Shown one piece after another: positions 10,871-20,412 of a stretch of 64,000 nucleotides of DNA. Under the pieces are notes generated by a model. The model ran no database searches. It saw only the letters and a program-made list of their open reading frames with translations, and was not told the DNA's origin. The stretch covers positions 348,872,138 through 348,936,137 of the forward strand of contig NC_058521.1 in assembly GCF_904849725.1 (NCBI RefSeq). Reading direction: 5' to 3'. Position 1 is the first letter of the stretch. Each line of letters opens with the position of its first letter. Both the position numbers and the translations under genes were made by a program. This DNA is from Hordeum vulgare subsp. vulgare. Taxonomy: Eukaryota > Streptophyta > Magnoliopsida > Poales > Poaceae.

Positions 10871-12029
10871 TCCCTCTCTCTCCCTTTCCCTTTCCCTCTC
10901 ACTCCCTCTCTCTCACCCTCCCACTCACTCTCTCTCTCCCTCTCCCCCTCTCTCTCTCCTCTCTCCTCTCTCTCCCCTCTCTCCCCCTCTCTCTCCCTCT
11001 CCCTCCCCGTCTCTCCTCATCTCTTTCCCTCTTCCTCTATCTCTCTCCCTCTCCCTCTATATATCTCTCCCCCCTCCCTATCTTCATCTCCCTCCCTCCA
11101 TCCCTCCATCCCTCTCTCTGCCTATCTTTCTCTATATCTGTCTCCCCACTCTCTCCATTTCTCTCCCTCTCCCCCCCTCTCTACCCCATCTCCCCCCTTT
11201 ATCTCCCTCTCTCTTCCCCTCTATCCCTCTATCTCCCCCTCTCCTCTCTCTCTCCCTGCCTATCTTCCTTTCGCTTCCACTCTCTCTCCCTCTCTCTTCG
11301 TCCCTCACATGTCTCTCACTCCCCCTCTCTCCTCTCTCCCTCTATCATTCCCTCTCTCTCCCCTCTCTCTCCCCCCATCTCTCTATCTCTCGCCCTATCT
11401 CATTCCCCCCATCTCTCTCTCTCACCCTCCCCCCCTCTGTGTCTCCCTCTCTTTCTCCCTCCCTCTCTACAAACCTCCATCTCCCTCCCTCTCCCTCATA
11501 CCTCTCTCTCCCTCTCCCTCCTCTCTCTCTCCATCTTTATCTCCCCCTCTCTCCCTCTCTCTCTCACCCTCCCTCTCCGTCCCTACCTCTCCCCCCTCAC
11601 ATCCTTCTCCCTCCAACCATATGTCTCTCTCCATCTCCCTTCCTCTCTCCCTCCCTCTCTCTCTCGCCCATCTCTCTCTCCATCACTCTCCCTCCTCTCT
11701 CACTCCCTCTCTCTCTCTCTTTATCTCCCTATCTCTCCCCCTCTCTCCCTCATCTCTCTCCCTCTCTTTGTCTCATCTCTCCCTCTCTCTCCCATCTATC
11801 TCTCCCTCTATCCCACCCTCTCTCCCCCTCTCTCTCCCTCTCTCTCTCTCCCTCTCCTCTCTCTCCCTCTCCCTCTCTATCCCTTCCTCTCTCCCTCTCT
11901 CTACCTCTCCCTCCTTATCTATCTATCTCTCTATCTTCAATCTCTCTCCCTCTCTCGCTCCTGCTCTCCCCCTCTCCCACTCCTCTCTCTTCCCCTATCT
12001 CTCTCCCCCTCTCCTCTCTATCCCCCTCT
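10871..12029 (+). repeat. Second giant polypyrimidine tract, about 1.16 kb
   Basis: Composition, unit type and strand bias match the 2853-4695 tract, with C/T on the plus strand and occasional A in TCTATCTCTC. The long plus-strand frames across it (Ser/Leu/Pro repeats) are artefacts. It is probably the other half of the first tract, separated by the copia-like fragment. Confidence 0.9.
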
Positions 12030-13090
12030 AACTCTGCATCTCTCTTCGCATGCATGAACATTTCAATCGAGCATTTACATGCTCAAATTTGTCCAGTTCC
12101 TAGTTCGCATAGTAATTTACCAAAAATTAGCTCGCTAATTTACATCAATATAATATATATATATATATGAACTGCACTCACATGAAAGTGTTACTAGCCC
12201 TAACGCCGACATAGCACTCTGAGTTGCTATCGTCCGCCATGTCGTCCCTTGGCTTTGGAAGACACGAGGTCGCCAAGTCGACGAGCTACACCCGTTTCGA
12301 TCGAGTTTGAGTCAGCCTCGACATTAGTGATTGCAAGTACTACCTCGGACACAGCTCTCACCAGGACCGCCACGGTTGTCTGGTCTTTGTACATACCTGG
12401 CTATCGCTAGTGCTGCAGATACGGCCGCCAGGCCTCCCCCGGTGTCCGGAGCTGCATTTTCCTCCATCTAGTACATAAGCCTACACCTCGTGCAACGTCC
12501 ACTACTCTAGTTGTCCTTGCGAAATCATGGTTCCTCCTTCACAGCCTGCACCATCCGGCGCACTTGTGTCCAGCTCGCAATATCGCCGGCTCGAGATCCC
12601 TAGCTACTTTCAAGATGGTACTAGCTAACCTACTGGCTTGTTCGTGGCATGATTCCTGCCTCCTCTGGATGTCGTCCAGAGAGGTGGCAGCATGGTCGTC
12701 GACCCTCAAGCCGACCATAGCGTCGGCAACCTCGATTCCCCTGTCACCCAAGTCCATCATGTTATACATTGGGGGTTCCACAATGTGTGTGTTAACTAGT
12801 CAAGGGATTAGTTAGTCGCCACTGCCACCATCGATGTGCTTATTTATAGCTAGGTGCTACCAATGGGGATTGGGTATTTTACAATTTACCACTATGGTTG
12901 GCACTTGCGCTTGCGCGGGAAGCCCTCATTGGAGGGCGGGAAGAATAAATGGAGACCATGAGGGACGACCAGCCACCAATGGTGAGGGTATAGGCGGCGA
13001 TGGGCAACGAGTTGTTGCAAACAGTTGTTACTTTACACCCGTGTGTAGTTGTGTGACTCACCTGAGGTGCTTCGTATTTTACACATGGGT

Positions 13091-13140
<50 letters not shown>

Positions 13141-13837
13141 GCATGGCACATGGTTTGTGAGACATTAATATATGCACCGGGGCATTGGGGCTGGTTTGTG
13201 GGTAGCACACGTCTTGTTCCATCAACAGTGCACCCTCTTTTATTACTATCGCCGATGCTTCTTTTACTTACACTATGTACCAGTTATATCACACAACACC
13301 CAACATTTTAAACAATTTTTGAATTCTTTTCGATCCACTTGTAACCCCACATGGAAAAAATGTAGCAATTGTATGCAATTGTGTATAGGGACAAAAATAA
13401 ATATCACCACTCGTCGCTCTCCATCGTCTCTTTCCGCTCTCACAACCCCCAAATCGAGCCTTCTTCTCCCCATTGTCCTCGCCTCCACGAAATCTTCAAC
13501 ATTACTCCTGTCATCGGAATATAGAACTAACCTCTCCATCGCGGAAGGCACGGTGTTGACCCAACTCATACTCACGCAGGAGCCTGCGGCGGCAGTGGCG
13601 GTATGCGCTGATGAGCTTGCGCATGCCTTGGCGGCAAGCACAGAAAAGATGGAGTTTGCATCATATTTGTTGCGGGCAAGCGTGGTTCTGTATGCAAAAC
13701 ACGCAGGTTTGGCCTTCACAACGGCAGCATGCACCGATGAGGTCGTCATTGCCTTGGCGGCTCCCATGGATTTTGCCATGGTATGGGCAACAGCCTCGCT
13801 AGAGTCTGCTACCCCTCTATAAGAGCATGCATCTTAA
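12030..13837. other. Unclassified stretch with short uncertain frames and TA microsatellites
   Basis: No gene can be supported. A TA run lies at 12142-12170. A minus-strand frame at 12539-12781 (80 codons, start MEPPMYNMMDLGD) and overlapping frames at 13172-13822 (plus, Ala-rich second half) and 13273-13779 (minus, Ala-rich) are unrecognised. The two overlapping frames cannot both be real. GC content rises around 12200-12780 and 13550-13800, which may mean decayed coding DNA of a transposon. I cannot say more from sequence alone. Confidence 0.3.
13094..13137. repeat. (TA)n microsatellite
   Basis: An uninterrupted run of about 22 TA units. It is a simple repeat with likely length polymorphism. 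Confidence 0.95.
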
Positions 13838-14107
13838 GGCTATGTTTCTTATGGCCGCTTGGAAAATATCCCTCTTGGGAGGATCATACGCCCGCCTTTG
13901 CCCTTGGACTGGATTTTCCAGGAGACCAGAGCTATTGTGATAAAGCAGGAGCATATAAATGGCCAGGCCTATGAAGTGTTCAATAACATGATCCTCGCCA
14001 ACCCAAATTTGGATCCTTCCTGGTGAGAGACGTTGTTGCGTCAGTTCAGACAATATTTCAACATCGTCGAACCAACAAGCCAGCCCTGCAACAACACCGA
14101 CGACTAG
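13838..14107 (+). pseudogene. Terminal fragment of an unrecognised protein-coding region
   Basis: One plus-strand frame reads 89 codons to a stop at 14105-14107, with a single internal stop at 14024-14026 directly after a Trp. The translation looks like real protein: IPLGRIIRPPLPLDW, then an Ile/Glu-rich segment, then EVFNNMILANPNLDP, and after the internal stop an Arg/Phe/Tyr-rich tail ending in NNTDD. It has no Met start, so it would be a last exon or a broken end. The 84-bp tandem repeats just downstream suggest it belongs to a DNA transposon, but I do not recognise the family. Confidence 0.35.
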
Positions 14108-14284
14108 GTGTGTCTATTTCGTTGTTTTCTGAACCTTGCTGATATGTAATGTCGCTATTTTGTTATTGAGTTGGTTATGTACGAGTACGAACTATAATTT
14201 GTGAAATCATTTTCTTAATCATGTGGTTATTACCAAGAATCATCTATGTTATCATCTGTTTATCTTATTTTTAGTCTTTCCATA

Positions 14285-14905
14285 CAATTTAGATTACTCA
14301 CGTATTTGCTGGGTATCACACACATCTTGTTACGGTGAATTGTTTGTGTTATTTTGGCTCACCACGCATAGTTCATCCGAGCACACGGTATGTCAACTGT
14401 CCCACACATCTTGATTTGTGCAACCGTTTGTGCTATTTTGTCTCATAGCAAATAGTTCACTCGAGTGACCTGTATGCACTCCATTGCATACATCTTCATC
14501 TTGGTAACCGTATGTGTTAATTTTTCTCATCGCAAATAATTCATCAGAGTGACATATATGCATTCTATCGAACACGTGTTGATCTAGGTAACAACTTGTA
14601 TTATTTTATCTCATCACAAATAGTTGATCCGAGTGACCTATATGTCATATATCGCACACATAATGATCTCGGAAGCATTTATGCTATTTTGAATCATCAC
14701 AGATAGTTTATATGGGAAGCATTTGTCGTATATCGCACACATAATGTTGTACATCGCAAACAATTGTATTTTATTAACCATTTGCGTTATTTTGGCCCAT
14801 CACAGGTAGTTTATCTGGGTCAACTGTTTGTCATAAAATGCACACACAACTATTTTCTATATCGTATTTGATGTAGCCGCCATCGCAAACAGTTCGTGTT
14901 ATTGG
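14285..14905. repeat. Imperfect tandem repeats, period about 84 bp, about seven copies
   Basis: The phrase CACACATCTTG or its variants recurs at 14319, 14403, 14487, 14571, 14655 and 14736, with spacings of 84, 84, 84, 84 and 81 bp, and a more diverged copy begins near 14843. Each unit also carries a GTTATTTTGGCTCATC-like segment, an ATAGTTCATCCGAG-like segment and a GTGACCTATATG-like segment. Subterminal arrays like this are typical of some plant DNA transposons, but no clear terminal inverted repeats were identified. Confidence 0.75.
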
Positions 14906-15099
14906 TGATGGGGCTTGAACTATACCATTTGCAGATCGCACAATGTTTAGTCGAAGTCTCTCTCATTGATGTGTCATCTTAGTACCTTCCTGCAATAGAG
15001 AACCCCCATGGAAGCTAGGTAATTAAGGATGACGCACATACCTAGGTTGTCGGCCCACCACCACTTCGAGTACGTGGGAGGGAATTAATCATGAGAACG

Positions 15100-16010
15100 T
15101 GTGAACTCAAACTTGGCTCTAACATGTCACCATGACCCATTGTAACATGAACATAGATGAATACATTCATGTTCAAACCCCTCTAGTTGTCGGTCAAAGG
15201 GGTGATATATAGACCGACGAGCCCACCGATTGGAATGCCGTCAAAAAAAGCACACAGGCAGAAGGGTTTGATCACAAGACCAGCACCACAAGCATGCCGC
15301 CCAAATATATGTATGCAAGGGCAACGGGATGTGTTGAAATATCCAATGCACAACTTTGGCGTGGCACCAACTAGCTGCCTCACAAACCGAACTACCCTTG
15401 GGAAGCCAATTTCAAGACATGGGGTGTTCGTTCCCCCACGTTGAGACGGCAGGAGGCAATCGAATGCATGTGCTCAAACTTTGGTGTGACATGCATGCCA
15501 CTATTCATGATCTATTGTAACATAACCAAGAGGAGTCAATCATGCTCAACCATTCTCACGTTGTCCGTCAAAAGTATAGACCATATGAGTTAATTCCATT
15601 TAAAATTAGATAATTTTATAGTGTGACTCTAATATCAATAATTCAACAAACCTCCTTGAAATAAAATACATTCACATGTGCTCAAAATAAAAGATATGTA
15701 CATTATATGTTGAAACACAACTCTTATTGAAGTCAATAAAAAGGCACACCATATGTTGAAATTCCAAATTTTCAACCCTTCTCATTGTGGGTCAAAGTGA
15801 TAAACCATACCACTTAATTACATTCGTACTTAGATCATTTTCACATGAATCCAAAAGTTTGTCAAGAATGCAACAAACCACTCTGAAATAAAATACATGC
15901 ACATATGCTCCAAAAAAATACATACACATTACATGTTGAAACAACAACTCTTATTTAAATCAATAAAAAGGCACACCATATGTTGAAACAACAAATTTTA
16001 AAAATAACAA
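15100..16010. repeat. Direct repeats of about 220-240 bp, two to three diverged copies
   Basis: Segments 15545-15780 and 15770-16005 align: each has a CATGTGCTC or CATATGCTC phrase, an ACATTA(T/C)ATGTTGAAA phrase, and an AATAAAAAGGCACACCATATG phrase. A partial third copy, with TCAAACCCCTCTAGTTGTCGG, occurs near 15170. Short frames (for example 15187-15444) have no recognisable product. The interval 14906-15100 shows nothing definite. Confidence 0.55.
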
Positions 16011-16078
16011 ATAACAAAAAATCAATCACGATTTTGACAAAACAAGGACCTCAAGATTTATTTAACTGGCCTGACAAA

Positions 16079-16083
16079 TCAAT
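16079..16083. repeat. Target-site duplication TCAAT (left) of the minus-strand copia-like element
   Basis: TCAAT precedes the LTR start at 16084 and is matched exactly by TCAAT at 39103-39107 after the far LTR. This fixes both ends of the element. Confidence 0.9.
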
Positions 16084-16809
16084 TGTAGGATCCATATTAT
16101 GTTTAGATGGGGTTGATTAGACTACTTGACCAAATAAAAACTTATCATTTTCCCAAAAAAAATAGTTGTGGACCATTTTTAGCAATTACGACTAGTCAAG
16201 TTCATCCCACATGTGATGTAAAGACATGTGAATGTAATGTAGAGGGTAGGGAAGGAAGATGAAATGCAAAGGTTGACACGACAACTTTTGGCGTGGTTCC
16301 AATAGGTAGCGCTATCATACGTCCACGTTAGAGGAGACTTCAACCCACGGAGGGTAATGGCTGCGAGGGTCTACGGAGGGCTCCACCCACAAGGGGTCCA
16401 CAAAGAAGTGGCCTTGTCTATTCAACCATGGCTTACGTCCACACACGACTAGCCTCATTCATGGTAGATCTTCACGAAGTAGGCGATCTCCTTGTCCGTA
16501 CAAACTTTTCGGTTCAACTCCACAACATGAAGTAGGAGGCTCCCAAGCGACACCTAAACAATCTAGGAGGCACCACCCTCGAAAAGGTAACAGATGCGGT
16601 AGAATGATGCACTCCCTGCTCTTTTCCTTCAAAAGATAGTCTCCTCAACACTCAATCACTCTCTCCCAGATTTAGCATGGGTAGGAGATATTGATTTTGT
16701 TGAAAGCAACTTGGGGAGGCTACATATCAACTTTCTAATTGATGGATTTGAATCTCCTCATGTCAACACATGAGTAAGTGGCTCTCTCTCACAAAAACAG
16801 ATATGGCAA

Positions 16810-16829
16810 GTGTGTGTGTGTGTGTGTGT
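16810..16829. repeat. (GT)n microsatellite inside the LTR
   Basis: About ten GT units. The corresponding site of the other LTR (near 38342) has only a few, so it expanded after the LTRs became separate. Confidence 0.9.
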
Positions 16830-16882
16830 TTTGAGTGCTTCCTCTTTGAATGAGGGAGGTGGAGGGGTATATATAGACATCT

Positions 16883-16887
16883 CCCAA
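16883..16887. repeat. Target-site duplication CCCAA (left) of the gypsy element
   Basis: An exact match to CCCAA at 31055-31059. The undisturbed site in the other copia LTR reads ATCTCCCAAAATCC (near 38404-38417), confirming the pre-insertion sequence. Confidence 0.95.
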
Positions 16888-17964
16888 TGTCGGGGGGATA
16901 ACCCCGGGGTAGGCTCATCAAGCTTGTTCCTTCATTTCCGGCCCAATGGATATGAACGCATGAAGATTCCCAATGCCCAAGTCTTCTGACCGGCTAGGCA
17001 TCACCTGCCGGCTGGAAGACGAGGCGGTGACCTTTCTGGCCGGCCGGGCAACCCCTGCCGGCTAGAATCTAGGCGGCCTCCCCTTCAGAGTCGGCCTGGT
17101 CCCGCCAACCGGACTGAGGAGGAGCCGGCCACACTCAAGCCGGCTGACCAAGCAGGCTAGCCGGCCGAGGATCACAAGTCACATCAGATCGTAGGTCAGG
17201 AAGAGACCTCTCGATTAAAGGTAGCTACACGTCAGCAAAGGTAGAGGATCAGGGCGCCCGGCAGGTACGAGCGTCGGCGGCCACGCCGCTGACCTACCCC
17301 GGCTCTGATCCATAACCTAGCATAGTGTTGGTCTGTCACACTCCCACTCCATTACTGCACTCGGCGTGGGGAACAGTGGAGGCGGTCGTACTACTTGCCC
17401 ATGAAGAATCTCGCGGGGCGACGCTGGACGTACAACTCGTGCTCAGCGTCAGCCTTACGCGAGAGTCCCATTGGCTAGCCGGCGGGTCCCACAGGCAATC
17501 GAGACCATGCAGTTGGCGGGCCCCTCATCGACAAGACAAGACCCTTGTGGGCCCCTGGCCAGCCGGCGAAGCAGCCAGCCGGGTCCCACGCTTGTACCCT
17601 TTACCATATTGTAGGCCGGCGGGTTTGTCTATACAACCCCCCGGTCGCCCCCCAATGCAGAGGGGCCGATCATTCACCAGTCATCCAACACTACACACTC
17701 ACCAACCACCGAGAGAGGTAGAGACGAGTCGGCTGCTCCCCTCTTCCTCCTCCCAACACAGCTTCAGGAGCGACATTGTACACTGTTCCTATACATCAAA
17801 CACACCACCAGGATTAGGGGTGTTATCTCTACGGAGAGCCCTGAACCTGGGTACATCGTGTGTCCCATGCGTGTGCCAACCTCGTTCCCAGCGCCCACCT
17901 TTGTCCCTTCGGTTCTCACCGACTTTAGCCTACCTATGGCATATGTTGTGAGTATTCACCGACA
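16888..17964 (+). mobile_element. 5' LTR of the gypsy element
   Basis: 1,077 bp, TG...CA. It is rich in GCCGGC motifs in U3. The TATA position reads TATACAA (17630-17636), while the 3' LTR keeps TATAAAA, so this promoter box is mutated here. The LTR end leads directly into a PBS-like sequence. Confidence 0.95.
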
Positions 17965-17985
17965 TTTGGCACCCACCGTGGGGCC
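17965..17985 (+). other. Primer-binding-site region of the gypsy element
   Basis: TTTGGCACCCACCGTGGGGC follows the LTR. The TGG needed to pair with a tRNA CCA end is present. It is not the usual initiator-Met site, and I could not assign the tRNA. The plus-strand gypsy at 50859 has nearly the same sequence at this place. Confidence 0.6.
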
Positions 17986-18067
17986 GATCGCGGCATCGGT
18001 TGGCTTTACGCGCCGGGCGGGGCCCCGCACCTACACCACCGGATGCATCACGCCTGGATCAGTTTGC

Positions 18068-20400
18068 ATGCCCGTGGAGCCCGCCTTCGACGAGGCGACA
18101 CCCATGATGATCGACGTCCCCGTCCGCCATGCGGATTCGGAGGAAGATTCTGATGACGAGGCGCTCCCTAGCGTCGTTGTCGCTGCTATGGAAAACCTCA
18201 GCGTTCTCTTCAGCGACCTTCGCCTCAACGACGGCCCGCGCTAGTTTGGCGAGGACTACGACGTTGAGGCGCTCTGCGCCAGCTTCAGCAGGCTCTCTAT
18301 CGCTGAGATGCCTGCACACGACGTTTACCCCAGTAACGTCATCATCTTCGACGGCCCTCCGCCGTTGGTGGGGTTCTTCACCCCATACCACGTTGCTGCC
18401 GTCTCCAACACCGTGGAGGTGATGGTTATCGGCGCTGGCACCAGCACGGCTCCCGGCAAGGCCTCCGCAGGCGCCAGCGAGCCCGCTGCGGCCGCCGCTG
18501 ATACTCTTCGGGACGCCATCACCGGCCTGATGACACCTGTCACCACTTCCGACGACCCTGCTGACTCTCGGGCCTCGCTGGAGGACGCTCGCAAGCGCAT
18601 CTTGGAGGAGGGCATCGCCGTAGCATCGGCGAAACGCCGGTTGGAGGCTATGCGGCGCGAGTATAACTCCGCATACGGTCTCACTCCGATTTCCGAGGCC
18701 CCCAGCCGGCTTGGACCGGTCCGCAGCTGCGGCCGGTTCGTCGCCGAAGTTCTAGGCGGTGATCTGTCCACCTACGAAACTCCTGCGACCAACATGCGAG
18801 TGGCGCACGCGGCCATGGAGGAGATGGCAAGCCTGGAAGGCGAGGAGCGCGCCTTCCAGGAGAAGCGTGTGAAGGATCTCCTTGACGCCGCCAACCAGCA
18901 ACACGCTCGGTTTGACCCTGGTCAGGCTCAGTCGGAGTCCCCGGGACCGAACTCGGGGGCTCGCCGCAACCCTAGCGGCCATCACCACGCAAAAGGATCT
19001 TCCTCGCATCGCCGTTCCGGCTCGAGGGGCGAGGGAAGCCAAGACCGGCGCTCTCAGCGCCAGAGCGAGCACAATTCGGGCTTACGTCGCGGAGGCGACA
19101 AGGGCGATTCGGAGTATGGGGATCTTCCCCCGCGAAGAACTCACGCCTCCGGCTCCCGAGGCGCCTCCCCTCTCGCCACCGGGGCTGGCGCCCCCGCCTC
19201 CCAGGATGAGCGGGACGCTCGCCGGCGTATCATCGCCCTGGCCCAGTCGGCCCTCCTAGAGGAAGACGGACCCGTCGGTCCGGCATTCTTCGGCCCCCGG
19301 ATCCGAGGGGAGCCGTTCCCCCGAGGTTTCACCTTGCCTCGGGATATGCCAAAATACAACGGCTCGGCCAAGCCAGAAGACTGGTTGATCGACTACACCA
19401 CGGCCGTAGGCATCGCCAGGGGCAACAAGCGTGTAGCGGTTCACTACGTGCCACTCATGTTGGCCGGCTCGGCCCGGACATGGCTTAACAGCCTCCCGGC
19501 CGGTAGTGTCAACTCCTGGGTAGACTTCGAGGAGGCATTCGTCCGCAACTTCACTGGCACCTACAAGCGCCCTGGCCGGCCCCGCGAGCTGGCCATGTGC
19601 GTCCAGAAGGCCGACGAACCCCTCCGCGACTATGTCACCCGGTGGAGCGAGCTCCGCAACTCCGGCGAGGGGGTGCATGAGGTACAAGCCATCCAGTACT
19701 TCATTGACGGATGCTGAGACGGCACCCTCCTCAAGCACAAGCTCAAGCACGCCGACCCCACCTCTTTGGCGGTGCTCATGGCCAAGGCGGACAAGTACGC
19801 CACGGCCGACTCCGCAATGCGCATCAAGGTGACCGCCTTGGACAAGGTTGTGCCTGCGCCGGCTACTCCCAAGCCGGCTGGGGACAACCAGGCGGCCAGA
19901 ATAACTACAAGAGCAAGGCGGAACAGATGGATCCCCGCTCCAACAACAAGCTGGTGGCCAATGTGGAGGGCGAGGCGTCGGCTTCTCAAGCCGGCCCTCC
20001 ACGAAAGCGTCCCAATCGGGGCAACCCCATCTGGCTGCCCAAGCAGTCCCTCGAGCAGCTGCTCGACGCCCCCTGCAAGATACATTCTGGGGCGATGCCG
20101 TCTACCCATACCCTTCGATAGTGCAGCATCGCACGCCGTCTCTCGCAAGGGGATGGCCTGCCGGCTCCTCCAGGTGCGCAGGCGGCGCCCCTTGCACCGG
20201 CTCCCCATCACACTCCGCTTCCGCCACCACCGCCTCGCGATGACGGTCCTCAGCCTAACGACTATCCTCATCAAGACGGAGCGTTCGTCGTCTTCACCAG
20301 CGAAGGCGCCGACAAACACAACCTGCACCAAAGACGGCGCGAGGTAAACGCCACTGTCCCCCTGGTTCCCCAGTACATGCATTGGTCTGACAAACCAGTC
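18068..20400 (+). pseudogene. gypsy gag polyprotein (broken)
   Basis: The frame from the ATG at 18068 (MPVEPAFDEATPMMIDV) reads through stops at 18242-18244 and 19715-19717, then shifts frame near 19865. The first third is acidic and Ala-rich. A central segment (about 18900-19200) is rich in Ser, Arg, Gly and His, probably disordered and basic. The retrotransposon gag domain spans about 19320-19690, with DMPKYNGSAKPEDWLIDY and LAGSARTWLNSLPAGS followed by a FVRNFTGTYKRPGR segment, typical of gypsy capsid proteins. The tail before the protease is Pro-rich. It would have formed the virus-like particle. The present copy cannot make a full protein. Confidence 0.85.
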
Positions 20401-20412
20401 ACATGAAGTCGG

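Larger units (their letters stand above)
16084..16887 (-). mobile_element. 3' LTR of the copia-like element, distal part
   Basis: It begins TGTAGGATCC on the plus strand and aligns throughout with 37595-38408. It ends where the gypsy element inserted. A TATATATA box lies at 16868-16875, about 8 bp from the duplicated insertion site, so the insertion separates the LTR promoter from its upstream U3 sequence. A (GT)n run lies at 16810-16829. Confidence 0.85.

Noticed and set aside
10706..12170. Frames of 400-450 codons across the second pyrimidine tract
   Set aside because: Same low-complexity artefact; all three plus-strand frames are open together.
12539..12781. Possible small gene on the minus strand
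   Set aside because: 80 codons, no recognisable domain, surrounded by stops in the same frame; kept only as part of an unclassified stretch.
14285..14905. Regularly spaced repeats as a possible CRISPR array
   Set aside because: The whole 84-bp unit is repeated imperfectly, with no short conserved repeat and unique spacers, and the genome is eukaryotic.
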